NCBI RefSeq assembly: GCF_009939005.1
Contig: NZ_JAACJS010000015.1
Location: 1,180,325 to 1,244,324 of the forward strand
Direction of reading: 5' to 3'
Source: Sediminibacterium roseum
Lineage (GTDB): Bacteria > Bacteroidota > Bacteroidia > Chitinophagales > Chitinophagaceae
DNA length: 64,000 nucleotides
Part shown: piece by piece, positions 34,130 through 43,993 of the stretch
Numbering within the stretch: position 1 is the stretch's first letter
How the letters are laid out: every line of letters starts with the position of its first letter
Notes under the pieces: model-generated
Seen by the model: the letters and a program-made list of their open reading frames with translations, nothing else
Told to the model about the DNA's origin: nothing
Database searches by the model: none
Program-made: the position numbers and the translations under genes

Positions 34130-36982
34130 TTAAAGAAATTTCCCGGTATAACTCTCCTTCACTTTCTTCAACCCGGCAGGCACACCTGCATACACCAAGG
34201 TTCCGCCCGCATCGCCGGCTTCGGGGCCGAGATCGATGATCCAGTCGGCCGATTTGATCACATCCGTATTGTGTTCGATCACGATAAGTGAATGCCCTTG
34301 TTCTATCAAGGCATTGAAGGAAGCAAGCAGTTTTTTGATGTCGTGAAAATGCAGTCCCGTTGTTGGTTCATCGAACACAAACAGCATATGGCCTATTCCT
34401 TTTCCCTTACCGAGGAAACTCGCCAGTTTTACGCGTTGTGCCTCTCCGCCGCTAAGCGTATCGCTGCTTTGGCCGAGTTTGATGTAGCCAAGGCCAACAT
34501 CCTGCAACGGCTGAATGGCATTGCGTATCTGTTTTTCATCGGCAAAGAATTCGATCGCCTCATCCACGCTCATATCCAGTACATCAAACACGCTTTTGTT
34601 CTTGTAATGAACCTCCAGCACTTCTTCTTTGAAACGTTTGCCGCCGCACGATTCGCACGTGAGATGTACATCCGCCAAAAACTGCATTTCAACAATCTGC
34701 TCGCCCTCACCCTTGCAGGTATCGCAACGGCCGCCATCTACGTTAAAAGAAAAATGCTTGGGCTGGAACCCGCGTGTTTTTGCGAGGTTTTGCTTTGCAT
34801 ACAATTCACGTATCGCGTCATAGGCTTTGATATAGGTTACAGGATTGCTTCGCGATGATTTACCGATCGGGTTCTGGTCTACCATCTCCACCTGCGAAAT
34901 ATAATCGATATCGCCACTGATGTTTTTATGCAACCCCACCTTTTCCGAAAACTCTCCTTTTAGCTTCTGCAGGGCAGGAACCAGGATCTGTTTGATCAAG
35001 GTTGTCTTACCGCTTCCACTTACCCCGCTCACCACGCAAAGGGTATTCAACGGAAACTCAACCGTAATGTCTTTCAGGTTGTTCTGCCTCGCATTTTCCA
35101 CCTTGATGCTGCGCGTCCATTTACGCACGTGTTTTGGTGCGTCTATGCTGAGTTTGCCGGTGAGGTATTTCCCGGTAAGACTGTCTTTGTCTGCAACGAT
35201 CTCATCATAATTACCCATCGCCACCACTTCCCCGCCAAGATGCGAAGCAAGCGGGCCCATATCGATGATGTAATCCGCTTCGCGCATCATCATCTCATCG
35301 TGTTCAACCACTACCACGGTATTACCCAGGTCGCGCAGCGATTTCAATACGCCTATCAGGCGCACCGTATCGCGCGAATGCAAACCGATGGAGGGTTCAT
35401 CGAGTATGTACAGCGAATTGGTGAGGTTGCTCCCCAGGCTCCGCGTAAGCTGTATGCGCTGGCTCTCGCCGCCGCTCAGTGAGTTGGCGAGGCGGTTGAG
35501 TGTAAGATAGCCGAGCCCAACATCGATCAGTGTCTGCAAACGTTGGTGCACTTCTATCAAAATTCTTTTGGCTACCTGCTTATCGTGCTCAGACAACTGC
35601 AGTTTATCAAACCATGTTTTCAGATCCCTCACCGGCAGTTCGCACAATTCGCCGATGTGTTTGCCCGCCACTTTTACATACAAAGCTTCTTTGCGCAAAC
35701 GATATCCCTCACAATCCGGGCAGTTGGTGCGGCCGCGGTACCTGCTCAGCAAAACACGGTATTGTACCTTGTACAGGTTCTGCTCCACTTCTTTGAAAAA
35801 ATCGTTGATGCCCTGGGCATTGCCCGCACCCTCCCACAATTGTTTGTATTGTTCTCTTGTAAGATCGATGACCGGCTTGTGGATCGGGAAGCCAGATTTG
35901 CCCGCACTCTTCACAAACTGCTCGCGCCACCAGCCCAGCTTCTCGCCTTTCCAGGGCGCAACGGCGCCTTCGTAAACACTCAAACGTTTATCGGGAATAA
36001 CAAGATCGGCATCTATACCCAGTACCTGGCTGAAGCCCTCGCAGGTAGGACAGGCGCCATATGGATTGTTGAACGAAAAAAGATTCGGTACCGGCTCTTC
36101 GAACACGATCCCGTCCAGCTCAAACTTGTTGCTGAAGTGAAGCATCTTTTTATTATCCACCTCAACATTCATTTCTCCTTCGCCCTCGTAAAAAGCAGTG
36201 CCGATGGAATCTGACAAACGATGGATATCGTCTTCGTCAAATTCTTTGGCAACGATGCGGTCTACCAAAACGTACGCCGATGTTGAACCGCCACCTGTTT
36301 TCTTTTTCAGTTCTTTATCCGGTAACTCGAGCAGCTCTTCTATTCTTGCGATCTCGGAAGCCGATTCACCATTGCCGGCCGGCGCTTCACGCAGGTACAT
36401 ACGCGTAAAACCTTTTTGCAACAAAATATTCAGTTCTTCGCGCGCATCGCGTTTGGCGTGTTGTTTAAACGGAACGATGATCACCACTTTTGTACCGTGC
36501 GGCATTTGCTGGATGGCACTCATCACATCAGCCACATCGTCTTTCTTCACTTCCTTTCCGCTAACGGGCGAGATGGTTTTACCGGCGCGTGCAAAAAGAA
36601 GGCGCAGGTAATCGTAGATCTCCGTCATACTGCCCACCGTACTGCGTGGCGTTCGCGTGATCACTTTTTGTTCGATGGCGATCGCGGGACAAAGCCCCTT
36701 GATGTAATCAACATCGGGCTTCACCATACGCGCCATGAACTGCCTGGCATAGGCGCTCAAACTTTCGGCGTAGCGGCGTTGCCCTTCCGCAAACAATGTA
36801 TCAATGGTAAGCGAAGATTTTCCACTACCGGAAACACCTGTAACCACGATGAGTTTGTTGCGCGGAAAACTTACCGTAACATTTTTAAGATTGTGCGTGC
36901 GCGCACCTTTTACCAGAATATCGCCTGTATCGCCTGTTGTTTTTTCGAGCCTGGGGGCCTTTGTTTTTGTTGCCATATGCAT
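34130..36982 (-). CDS. uvrA: Excinuclease ABC subunit A
   Basis: 950 residues, the damage sensor of nucleotide excision repair. Two ABC ATPase halves: Walker [17 protein letters not shown] near the start and [15 protein letters not shown] in the second half; signature motifs [13 protein letters not shown] and [13 protein letters not shown]. Zinc-finger cysteines are in CPTCEGFSQ (with CPDCEGYRL) and [19 protein letters not shown]. The start could be ATG 36982 or 36976. A -7 box lies just upstream of the first. It is transcribed alone; the sigma factor gene diverges. Bacteroidota often carry more than one uvrA; this one is full length. Confidence 0.98.
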   Translation of the reverse strand: MHMATKTKAPRLEKTTGDTGDILVKGARTHNLKNVTVSFPRNKLIVVTGVSGSGKSSLTIDTLFAEGQRRYAESLSAYARQFMARMVKPDVDYIKGLCPAIAIEQKVITRTPRSTVGSMTEIYDYLRLLFARAGKTISPVSGKEVKKDDVADVMSAIQQMPHGTKVVIIVPFKQHAKRDAREELNILLQKGFTRMYLREAPAGNGESASEIARIEELLELPDKELKKKTGGGSTSAYVLVDRIVAKEFDEDDIHRLSDSIGTAFYEGEGEMNVEVDNKKMLHFSNKFELDGIVFEEPVPNLFSFNNPYGACPTCEGFSQVLGIDADLVIPDKRLSVYEGAVAPWKGEKLGWWREQFVKSAGKSGFPIHKPVIDLTREQYKQLWEGAGNAQGINDFFKEVEQNLYKVQYRVLLSRYRGRTNCPDCEGYRLRKEALYVKVAGKHIGELCELPVRDLKTWFDKLQLSEHDKQVAKRILIEVHQRLQTLIDVGLGYLTLNRLANSLSGGESQRIQLTRSLGSNLTNSLYILDEPSIGLHSRDTVRLIGVLKSLRDLGNTVVVVEHDEMMMREADYIIDMGPLASHLGGEVVAMGNYDEIVADKDSLTGKYLTGKLSIDAPKHVRKWTRSIKVENARQNNLKDITVEFPLNTLCVVSGVSGSGKTTLIKQILVPALQKLKGEFSEKVGLHKNISGDIDYISQVEMVDQNPIGKSSRSNPVTYIKAYDAIRELYAKQNLAKTRGFQPKHFSFNVDGGRCDTCKGEGEQIVEMQFLADVHLTCESCGGKRFKEEVLEVHYKNKSVFDVLDMSVDEAIEFFADEKQIRNAIQPLQDVGLGYIKLGQSSDTLSGGEAQRVKLASFLGKGKGIGHMLFVFDEPTTGLHFHDIKKLLASFNALIEQGHSLIVIEHNTDVIKSADWIIDLGPEAGDAGGTLVYAGVPAGLKKVKESYTGKFL

Positions 36983-36984
36983 CC

Positions 36985-36992
36985 CAAATGTA
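36985..36992 (-). promoter_or_regulatory. -7 box (TACATTTG) for uvrA
   Basis: Exact TAnnTTTG on the minus strand, two bases before ATG 36982, eight before ATG 36976. If it is the promoter, the message starts inside or at the first ATG, favouring 36976 as the start. Confidence 0.5.
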
Positions 36993-37252
36993 AACAGAAT
37001 TATTCGCTAATAACATTAGTAAATACTAAATTTTTTATCTTTTTTAAAGTGTTCATACCCAACCGGCTACAAAGCCCGAACCGCCTGAAAATGTGTATAA
37101 CCTTCCCCCCCGAAAATCATCTTTTCCACAAACCTTACCAGATATGAAAAGATGTATAATTTGTCGTTGAAAGATAATGAGTTAGTCCAGGAGCACTCAA
37201 TAAAAAGTTGCCGATATCCTGGATTTGTACCACCCGACTCAAAAATGAATCT

Positions 37253-37834
37253 ATGAGAACATTGGACCAGGCGTCTGATACGGAACTGATACGGGCCTTT
37301 CAGGATGGCGATGCCGCTGCCTTTGAAACCCTGATCTACCGGTATAAGGATAAAATATTCTCCTCCATTCTTTTCTTTGTAAAGGACAGCTACCTTGCCG
37401 AGGACCTGTTCCAGGACGTGTTCATCAAGATCATCGACACGTTGAAAAACAAACGTTATACCGAAGAAGGCAAATTCCTTCCCTGGGCGCTTCGCATCTC
37501 GCACAATCTCTGTGTTGATTATTTCAGGAAAGTAAAAAGAACGCCCGCCATCCGCACGAGCGACAACAAAGATATTTTTGAGATCCTGCAGATATCGGAA
37601 GAGGGGCCAGACAGTAAGATCATGCAGGGACAAAGCCACGAACGCGTTCGCCGCATGCTCGATCTCCTGCCTGAAGAGCAGCGCGAGATCATTGTGCTCA
37701 GGCATTTTGCCAACATGAGTTTCAAAGAGATCGCTACCATTACCAACTGCAGCATCAACACGGCTTTGGGGCGTATGCGTTATGGATTGATCAACCTCAG
37801 GAAAATGATGATTGAAAAGCAGATCGCTTTGTAA
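37253..37834 (+). CDS. RNA polymerase sigma-70 factor, ECF type
   Basis: 193 residues. Region 2: AFETLIYRYKDKIFSSILFFVKDSYLAEDLFQDVFIKII and RISHNLCVDYFRKVKR (by pattern). Region 4 helix-turn-helix: PEEQREIIVLRHFANMSFKE followed by IATITNCSINTALGRMRYGL. No region 1.1 or region 3, so it is an ECF sigma factor. ATG 37253 is favoured as it gives the typical short lead MRTLDQASDTELIRAF. No anti-sigma gene is adjacent: uvrA lies upstream in divergent orientation and dsbD convergent downstream, so its regulator is not apparent. The strong hairpin 37857-37894 follows. Confidence 0.94.
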   Translation: MRTLDQASDTELIRAFQDGDAAAFETLIYRYKDKIFSSILFFVKDSYLAEDLFQDVFIKIIDTLKNKRYTEEGKFLPWALRISHNLCVDYFRKVKRTPAIRTSDNKDIFEILQISEEGPDSKIMQGQSHERVRRMLDLLPEEQREIIVLRHFANMSFKEIATITNCSINTALGRMRYGLINLRKMMIEKQIAL

Positions 37835-37856
37835 GCGGCCAGCTCCGGATAAATTT

Positions 37857-37894
37857 AAATGACAAAGCCCCTGGATGCAGGGGCTTTGTCATTT
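37857..37894. terminator. Bidirectional terminator, 17-bp stem
   Basis: AAATGACAAAGCCCCTG (37857-37873) pairs perfectly with 37878-37894 around GATG. It ends both the sigma factor gene and the convergent dsbD gene. Confidence 0.88.
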
Positions 37895-37910
37895 ATCGAA
37901 ATCGTTTTAT

Positions 37911-39839
37911 TTATTTGTTCTTATCAAATGCTTCCTTACCGCATTTCAACCAGTTCAGGTATTCCGTTGCATTGGGTGTATAGCCCACCGGGTTGTTGAG
38001 CAGCCTCTCTTTTCCGTCCAGGATGCCATACAACGGTTGTGTGGTCTGAGCAAAGTTTTCCGACTGGAAAGTGGCGTATTTATCGCCGATGCTGATGATG
38101 TCCTTTGTTCCTCCGTTCACGGTCTTGTAATTGAGGATGCGCTGATCTGCAGGTAATTTCCCTTTGTCATCCACATACAATGAAACCAGGATGAAATTTT
38201 GTTTGATGTATTCGTCTACCGCGGGCACCGTCCACACATTCTCTTCCATTTTACGGCAGTTCACACAGGCCCATCCTGTAAAATCGATCAGGATCGGTTT
38301 GTTCTGCGCCCTGGAAAGTTCAACTGCTTTTGCATAATCGTTTACGATGTGATCCGGAGGCTTGTTGTAGATGCTGTATGTCAATGGCGGTGGAAAACCG
38401 CTCAGCAACCGAAGGTTCGCATACCTCGTATTCGTTAACCCCGGCAGCAGGTACAAAGTGAACAACAATGCAACACCGCCCAGTACTTTCCGCGTAGGGC
38501 TGATCTTCATCCCCTTGTAATCGTGCGGCAACAGCAGCACGCCAAAAAGATACAGGGTTAAACCGATGGATATAAGAACCCAGAGCCCGATAAATATTTC
38601 CCGTTTCAAAAAGCCCCAGTGCATTACGAGATCTGCATTGGACAAGAACTTGAGCGCAAGGCCGAGCTCTGCAAAGGCAAGTACTTTTTTTACGGTATCG
38701 AGCCAGCCGCCTGATTTTGGTAAAGACTGCAGCCAATCCGGAAAGATCGCAAACAACGCGAAAGGCAAGGCAAGTGCGAGGCCGAAACCGGCAAGCCCTG
38801 TGGTCAATTGCCATGCGCCGCCACTCAGCGATCCTACCAGCAGCGATCCCAGGATAGGGCCGGTGCAGGAGAAGGAAACAATGGCCAGTGTAAGCGCCAT
38901 AAAAAATATCCCGCCGATACTGCCCAGCCCGCTTTTTGAATCTGCTTTGCTGGCGATATTGCTTGGCAGCGTCAGCTCAAAATAACCGAAGAATGAAATG
39001 GCGAAGAAAACGAAGATGATAAAAAATACAAGGTTCAACCAGGGGTTGGTGGATATGTTATTGAAGATCTCGGGCTGCACATTTCCCAATACATGGAAAG
39101 GAACACTCGCCATCAGGTAAATGAGGAAAATAAAAAAACCGTAGAGCATCCCGTTCTGGATGGCGCCCCTCCGTGTCTTCGCTTTTTTTGTGAAGAACGA
39201 AACCGTTACCGGGATCATTGGAAAAACACAGGGTGTAAGCAACGCGATCAATCCACCGAGGAAGCCCAATAAAAATATTCCCCACACACTGCTCTTTACC
39301 ACCTCGTTCTTTGTGCCGCAGGATGCAAGGGCATTGTTGATGTCGATCGATGCCACTTTGATGGATGATGCCGACGCCGCGGCTTCCACGCCGTCTTCGG
39401 GCATCACTTCAAAAGGAATTTCCGTGGGATAGAACTCACCCGCCTTCGCGATGGAAGCGTTGATGGTTCCCTTGATCACTTTCGGAACAAATCCATTGAT
39501 GCGCATTACCTGGCGCATTTCAACAACACCGGTAAAAACGTTCACTTTCCCGAACGTTGCATCGTTTACAAAATGTGCGGGTGAAATATATTGTACCGGC
39601 CCGGGCAAACTTGCATTTTCATATTGCAACACAAACCCCGCACCTTCGAGCCCTTCGGAAGAAGGGTTGTGGCCAAACACGTACCATCCCTGCGGTACGG
39701 TTGTTTTTGCATACAACTCGTAAAGCCCCGCAGCTGTTTTTTTGACCTGTGTCTGCCAATGCAACAGGCTGTCTCCCTGTGCAGACACGCCAAAAACACC
39801 AGCGAATAAAATAAAAGTGAGCAGCAGTAGTTTTTTCAT
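37911..39839 (-). CDS. dsbD: DsbD-type thiol:disulfide interchange protein, cysteine-less N-terminal domain
   Basis: 642 residues from ATG 39839. Order: signal peptide (to about 20), nDsbD-like domain (about 25-150), eight membrane helices with the redox cysteines in LLTPCVFPMIPVTVSFF and IVSFSCTGPILGSLL, and a C-terminal thioredoxin domain with GWACVNCRKME. It moves electrons from cytoplasmic thioredoxin to the periplasm. In known nDsbD a Cys pair sits before the YPP motif; here the aligned stretch is NASIAKAGEFYPT (about 127-139), so no cysteine is present and the terminal step cannot occur in this domain. A separate protein with such a pair is encoded directly upstream, 7 bases away. Confidence 0.93.
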   Translation of the reverse strand: MKKLLLLTFILFAGVFGVSAQGDSLLHWQTQVKKTAAGLYELYAKTTVPQGWYVFGHNPSSEGLEGAGFVLQYENASLPGPVQYISPAHFVNDATFGKVNVFTGVVEMRQVMRINGFVPKVIKGTINASIAKAGEFYPTEIPFEVMPEDGVEAAASASSIKVASIDINNALASCGTKNEVVKSSVWGIFLLGFLGGLIALLTPCVFPMIPVTVSFFTKKAKTRRGAIQNGMLYGFFIFLIYLMASVPFHVLGNVQPEIFNNISTNPWLNLVFFIIFVFFAISFFGYFELTLPSNIASKADSKSGLGSIGGIFFMALTLAIVSFSCTGPILGSLLVGSLSGGAWQLTTGLAGFGLALALPFALFAIFPDWLQSLPKSGGWLDTVKKVLAFAELGLALKFLSNADLVMHWGFLKREIFIGLWVLISIGLTLYLFGVLLLPHDYKGMKISPTRKVLGGVALLFTLYLLPGLTNTRYANLRLLSGFPPPLTYSIYNKPPDHIVNDYAKAVELSRAQNKPILIDFTGWACVNCRKMEENVWTVPAVDEYIKQNFILVSLYVDDKGKLPADQRILNYKTVNGGTKDIISIGDKYATFQSENFAQTTQPLYGILDGKERLLNNPVGYTPNATEYLNWLKCGKEAFDKNK

Positions 39840-39846
39840 TGGCGTT

Positions 39847-40296
39847 TTATTGAAGTTTAACGTCAAATGATTTTTTTGTAGGTGGAAGGCAATGACTGTC
39901 GTCGCACACCATGTATTCGATCGTTCCGCTGAGGTTGGTCTTCACACCGCCTTTTACTTTTACGGTCTGAACCCATTGCACTTTATCCGAGTAAGAAAGC
40001 ACATCCACGCCAAAATTTGCGTCGTGCCTTTTTTCGAGCTTACCCAGTTCTTTCAGCGTTCCGTTCTTTGTGAGCAATGGATTTGCCTTGAAGGTGAACT
40101 TGGTTGGTATAGGACCGCCATCGGGCGTGTTTTGCGAATAAATGTGCCATGGATGGCCCACACTCGCCGTAATGGTAACTTCGTAGGTATCTGCCGTTTT
40201 TTTCTTGGCTTCATAGGTCCAGCTCACTGGATTTTCCTGGCTGAAAGAGATCATTGCAATGGCCATGAAGGAGAGGGCGAGGATAATTTTTTTCAT
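39847..40296 (-). CDS. Stand-alone nDsbD-like protein with intact Cys pair
   Basis: 149 residues with a signal peptide (MKKIILALSFMAIAMISFSQ). The domain is a DsbD N-terminal (DsbD-alpha) immunoglobulin-like fold; VTITASVGHPWHIYSQNTPDGG and the end EYMVCDDSHCLPPTKKSF carry Cys131 and Cys136 next to the LPP motif, the place of the redox pair in nDsbD. It would be periplasmic and could accept electrons from the membrane part of DsbD and hand them to periplasmic thiol proteins. It precedes dsbD by 7 bases and is almost certainly co-transcribed. Confidence 0.9.
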   Translation of the reverse strand: MKKIILALSFMAIAMISFSQENPVSWTYEAKKKTADTYEVTITASVGHPWHIYSQNTPDGGPIPTKFTFKANPLLTKNGTLKELGKLEKRHDANFGVDVLSYSDKVQWVQTVKVKGGVKTNLSGTIEYMVCDDSHCLPPTKKSFDVKLQ

Positions 40297-40469
40297 TTCT
40301 TATAGTTGCTTTTATGTCGTTGAATGGTCGCTCATCCGGCAGAGCCGGGTGAAGGGACGCATCGTTGACCTGATATATAACAATCTTGGATCGCGTTTGT
40401 TCCAAAGCGTTTAACCGTTCCAACAGCTTTAACGCTTTTTAACCTGTGTAAGGCTGTGGCCGCTGCCGC

Positions 40470-41129
40470 TTAGTTCAATCCCAACAGTTCAAACACTTTC
40501 TTCCCATCCATATTGCTCATGGCTTCGGATGAGGCACGTTCCGGGTGTGGCATCATGCCGAATACGTTCCTGTTTTTGTTGCTGATGCCCGCGATGTTCC
40601 TGCTGGCGCCATTTGGGTTGGCCCCAGTTGATACATTTCCCTGCTCATCGCAATAGCGGAATATCACCTGGCCATTTGCTTCCAGTTCGTTGAGTGTTGT
40701 TTCGTCTGCGTGGTACCTTCCCTCTCCATGCGCAATAGGGATCTTCAAAGCTTCCCCGTCGTCGTTTTTGATGAACACGTTCTTACAAATGAATTGCTGG
40801 TTCGCATTCTGGAGCAGAACACCCGGCAGCAACCCGCTTTCGCACAAGATCTGGAAGCCGTTGCAAACCCCGAGCACCTTCCCGCCCCTGTTGGCAAACT
40901 CGATCACGCTCTGCATCATCGGGCTGAACCTCGCAATGGCGCCGCAGCGCAGGTAATCGCCGTAAGAAAAACCGCCGGGAAGAATGATACAGTCGTCTGT
41001 TGTGAACATACTCAGGTCCTTGTCCTTGTGCCAGAGCATGACCACTTCCTTACCAAGATCATGCTGCAATGCATCCTGCATATCCCTGTCGCAATTAGAT
41101 CCGGGAAAAACAACAACGCCAAATTTCAT
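40470..41129 (-). CDS. purQ: Phosphoribosylformylglycinamidine synthase subunit PurQ
   Basis: 219 residues. The glutaminase subunit of FGAM synthase in purine synthesis. Motifs: [33 protein letters not shown], nucleophile elbow [13 protein letters not shown] with the catalytic Cys, and the His/Glu pair in [11 protein letters not shown]. It should pair with PurL and PurS, which are not in the window, showing that the small-PurL type of complex is used. A perfect -7 box lies upstream. The dsbD pair starts 174 bases downstream on the same strand, probably as a separate unit. Confidence 0.97.
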   Translation of the reverse strand: MKFGVVVFPGSNCDRDMQDALQHDLGKEVVMLWHKDKDLSMFTTDDCIILPGGFSYGDYLRCGAIARFSPMMQSVIEFANRGGKVLGVCNGFQILCESGLLPGVLLQNANQQFICKNVFIKNDDGEALKIPIAHGEGRYHADETTLNELEANGQVIFRYCDEQGNVSTGANPNGASRNIAGISNKNRNVFGMMPHPERASSEAMSNMDGKKVFELLGLN

Positions 41130-41170
41130 AGGTTCCTTTTTTGAAGAATATCAATGTTGATTTGAGGGTT

Positions 41171-41178
41171 CAAAGGTA
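41171..41178 (-). promoter_or_regulatory. -7 box (TACCTTTG) for purQ
   Basis: Exact TAnnTTTG match on the minus strand, 41 bases before the purQ ATG. No clear -33 element. Confidence 0.55.
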
Positions 41179-41221
41179 ACGTCTGACCCGTTAAGACTTG
41201 ACTAATTTTTATGACCGTTTG

Positions 41222-42208
41222 TCATTTGTGGGTAATCAGCCACCAATTGTTGTAAATGACCACCAGCAGCCCAAGCCAGAAAAGGATATTCGGTAAAACC
41301 ATCCTGCGTGGATAAGAAAATGCATAGCCCGCAAAAGCGCCCAGCGGCACCAGGCTCAAAAAGCCTGATTCGATGCCCGCATGCAGAAATATAAAGGGGA
41401 TGGGCAGGAGGATCAGCAGCATCACCATCATCACTCCCCAGTTCTTGCGGATCTGGATCACCATCCTTTTATTGGATACCTGCCAGCAATACAATCCGGC
41501 CAGCAGCATCGCCACCATTACCGAAAGGCTCACGATCAGCGGTATATCCCAGGTTGCGGCGGGCAGGTTCAGTCGGAGGTAAGGGAGATAGAGTTGAAAG
41601 GTATCCAGGTGGTCGCGCAGGAAAAGGAACGAGGCCAGGAAATAATAAGGCATCAAAATGCCCATCAGCAATACCACCCACTCTGCAAAATTGAAGGGCC
41701 TTACCACGGCGAGGGCAAACAATACCACCAGTATCAGTATAGCTGTTGGATGGTAACACACAACCGCCAGCCCCACAATCAGCCCCGTATTGAACAATAA
41801 AGTTTTAGGCGACGGATGATTGTACAAACGGCTCAGCTTGGTAAACAGCCATATGAGCAGGAAATTGGCCATCAGCGCCGGCGAAATGCTGCACCATTGT
41901 GTAAGCATTCCTGTTAAAAGCACATAAGCCGCGGCCGCAGTAAAATTGGTTGCCTGGAACATGCGCAGGTCGCTGAGCACAAAGTTCAGGCGGATGGCCT
42001 GTACAAGTATCACTGCGATGTATAAAATAAAAAGGATGGTGGGCGATAACCCTACCAGGTATTTTTTCAGCGCCAATGAAAACAACCCATCGTTAAAATC
42101 GGAGATCACCGGCGGCGCATCTACAAAAAAGTGAAGGTGCACACCGATGCCCAGGACGACGAGGAAAAAAATATTGATGATGGATTTATCCCTGAATAAA
42201 AAGACCAC
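41222..42208 (-). CDS. DUF6427 membrane protein
   Basis: 328 residues with about nine membrane helices. The conserved block QAIRLNFVLSDLRMF and the CSISPALMANF region match DUF6427, a family found mainly in Bacteroidota. Position in the inner membrane is clear; the activity is unknown, but similar proteins lie beside purine or envelope genes. It starts 10 bases after the stop of the 510-aa gene and probably shares its transcript; purQ follows 92 bases further with its own promoter. Confidence 0.88.
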   Translation of the reverse strand: MVFLFRDKSIINIFFLVVLGIGVHLHFFVDAPPVISDFNDGLFSLALKKYLVGLSPTILFILYIAVILVQAIRLNFVLSDLRMFQATNFTAAAAYVLLTGMLTQWCSISPALMANFLLIWLFTKLSRLYNHPSPKTLLFNTGLIVGLAVVCYHPTAILILVVLFALAVVRPFNFAEWVVLLMGILMPYYFLASFLFLRDHLDTFQLYLPYLRLNLPAATWDIPLIVSLSVMVAMLLAGLYCWQVSNKRMVIQIRKNWGVMMVMLLILLPIPFIFLHAGIESGFLSLVPLGAFAGYAFSYPRRMVLPNILFWLGLLVVIYNNWWLITHK

Positions 42209-42218
42209 GCGTTACAGA

Positions 42219-43751
42219 TTAAAATTCAATTTTAGCAAAACAGGTATACCCGCGGTATTCGCACGGTACGATCGCCTGCCGTGCCCCTACCTGCTTGGCA
42301 TGGCGTGGCATGAACTCGTAACCTTTGTCCATGTTCTTGAAAGTAGGGTTGCGGTCTATCTGTCCCGATGGTGAAATGGTTTGATCGCTTAGTATCATGA
42401 TCCTTTTCTCCACCACGTTAAACATAAAATGCAATTGCCCGCCCGTATTCAACAACCCGAAACCGATCTTGTTATCCGTATTATCGTCAAACTGTGTTTT
42501 ACGGATCACATTGCTCCATTCAAGCTTGCCGCCCGGCTCAAAAGAAAGTATGGCAACATTGTCTGCGAAGTAGCGGTTCATGTAGGATGAGTTGCCGTAA
42601 AGACTGGAGCGGTACCAGGGGTAATAACCCATCGGGCTGTTCCAGGTATAATAGTCTGTGGGCGACCAGTACGGCGATCCGTACAGGTAATCCCAACGGT
42701 TCAGCGTATTGCCGCGCGAGCTGGTATAGGCCGATTCTGCCAGAACGATAAACCCGCCGTCCCTGCGCAGGATAATGTGTTTTAAGAAATAATCGTTGAA
42801 CGCATTTTTTGAAGACGCTTCTCCCCTTGCATCTTCCCTGAACTCAGGTGTAAAGATGGTGGTTGCATTGAGAAGCTCCTTGTTCTCGTTCTTATCCCAA
42901 AGCACATAATACAACCCGTCTATATCGCCTCGTTTCTTTTTGCTGAGGAAGGAAGTGATCACATAATGTTTGTTCACATTGTCTACTTTGATGCGCACAT
43001 CATCGAGGTATACATTACCCACTTTCAGGTCTTTCAGCGCAAACGTATCTGCGTTCGCGTGTTTTTTAACCAGGCTGATCTTATTGATGTTGTCATTCGA
43101 TGCCGTGCCCGATTCCCGCACGCAAACAAGGTCGCCGTCGTTGTCCAGTGAAAATTCCGATAAGAAATCATTCCGTTGCGGCATGGGTATAGACAGCCTT
43201 GATTTTTTGATCAGCTTGAGTTCTTTGTTGAACAGGCAGGTGGTGAGCACATGCGCCTTATCGTTCTTTGTGTTGATCTTGAAGATCATCAGTTTCTGTT
43301 TGTCTTCACTGTTGATCACAGAATAGATCTTGTTGCTCGCCGAATAATTGAAATTATCGGTAGAATCCAGTTCAACCGGCTCGCCCACCGGCTTCCCCAT
43401 CGGGTCGAGCTTCACTGCCATGCAGTACATAATGCTCCGGCGCTGGAACTGGTAGATCATGTAAACAAAATCGGGGAACTGCAGGAAATCGGTATTGAGA
43501 ATGCGGCTGCTGTTCATGAACTCGAGCTTCACCTTATCCACCAGCTTCATGTCGTTGTCGTAGATGGAGATAAAATGCTGGTCGCGGTAGTTCTTATACA
43601 CCATCACGTTCCCGTTCAGTTTGCCCACGATCTCGAAATTGAGGCTGCGGGCATCGTCGCGGTCGGGTTCTGAATAGGTGATCCGCTGTGCAGATCCGGT
43701 GAGGCAGGTAAACAGTAAAAAGGCGAGGAGCAGGCGTACTTTCGTTTTCAT
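42219..43751 (-). CDS. Secreted protein of unknown function, propeller-like
   Basis: 510 residues with a signal peptide (MKTKVRLLLAFLLFTCLTGS then AQ). I do not recognise a named family. Repeated strand-turn units (FISIYDNDMKLVDKVKLEF, LMIFKINTKNDKAHVLTTCL, HYVITSFLSKKKRGDIDGLY) suggest a seven-bladed propeller-like fold. A Tyr/Trp/Ser-rich stretch (WSPTDYYTWNSPMGYYPWYR) sits at about residue 355. It has no CHU_C or other type IX tail, so it is probably periplasmic. It is co-oriented with the DUF6427 gene and divergent from kup. Confidence 0.85.
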   Translation of the reverse strand: MKTKVRLLLAFLLFTCLTGSAQRITYSEPDRDDARSLNFEIVGKLNGNVMVYKNYRDQHFISIYDNDMKLVDKVKLEFMNSSRILNTDFLQFPDFVYMIYQFQRRSIMYCMAVKLDPMGKPVGEPVELDSTDNFNYSASNKIYSVINSEDKQKLMIFKINTKNDKAHVLTTCLFNKELKLIKKSRLSIPMPQRNDFLSEFSLDNDGDLVCVRESGTASNDNINKISLVKKHANADTFALKDLKVGNVYLDDVRIKVDNVNKHYVITSFLSKKKRGDIDGLYYVLWDKNENKELLNATTIFTPEFREDARGEASSKNAFNDYFLKHIILRRDGGFIVLAESAYTSSRGNTLNRWDYLYGSPYWSPTDYYTWNSPMGYYPWYRSSLYGNSSYMNRYFADNVAILSFEPGGKLEWSNVIRKTQFDDNTDNKIGFGLLNTGGQLHFMFNVVEKRIMILSDQTISPSGQIDRNPTFKNMDKGYEFMPRHAKQVGARQAIVPCEYRGYTCFAKIEF

Positions 43752-43851
43752 GTACCGGTCGGCATTTTTATGATCTCAAATGTAAGCTTTGTGACGCTTA
43801 CCGGTATGCAATTTAACAGTAAAAGAACAGTCGTTAGCCTGCCAAGGGATT

Positions 43852-43884
43852 TTTGGAGGGGTGGAATGATTTTATCTACATTTG
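43852..43884 (+). promoter_or_regulatory. kup promoter (-33 TTTG, -7 TACATTTG)
   Basis: TTTG at 43852-43855, then 21 bases, then TACATTTG at 43877-43884: both boxes match the Bacteroidota consensus. The leader would be about 105 bases and contains repeat element C. Confidence 0.65.
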
Positions 43885-43894
43885 TTGTAGCAAT

Positions 43895-43970
43895 CAGCCG
43901 CGAGCCACCGGCCACGAGCCTCGAGCCTTACTGTAAGGTTTGCAGCTCCTGGCTCCCGACCCGCAGCGTC
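43895..43970. repeat. Palindromic element C, inverted arrays of 7-bp GC-rich units
   Basis: From 43895 five units in strict 7-base period: CAGCCGC, GAGCCAC, CGGCCAC, GAGCCTC, GAGCCTT. From 43944 the inverted form follows in the same period: AGCTCCT, GGCTCCC, GACCCGC, AGCGTCT, the later ones degenerate. The two arms are separated by about a dozen bases. It lies in the leader of kup. Confidence 0.65.
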
Positions 43971-43993
43971 TTCACAGCACTAACCCTCTTCGT

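Noticed and set aside
40404..40438. Terminator hairpin AAAGCGTT/AACGCTTT between purQ and the nDsbD gene
   Set aside because: The loop is 19 bases and no T run follows on the minus strand, where a terminator would be needed.
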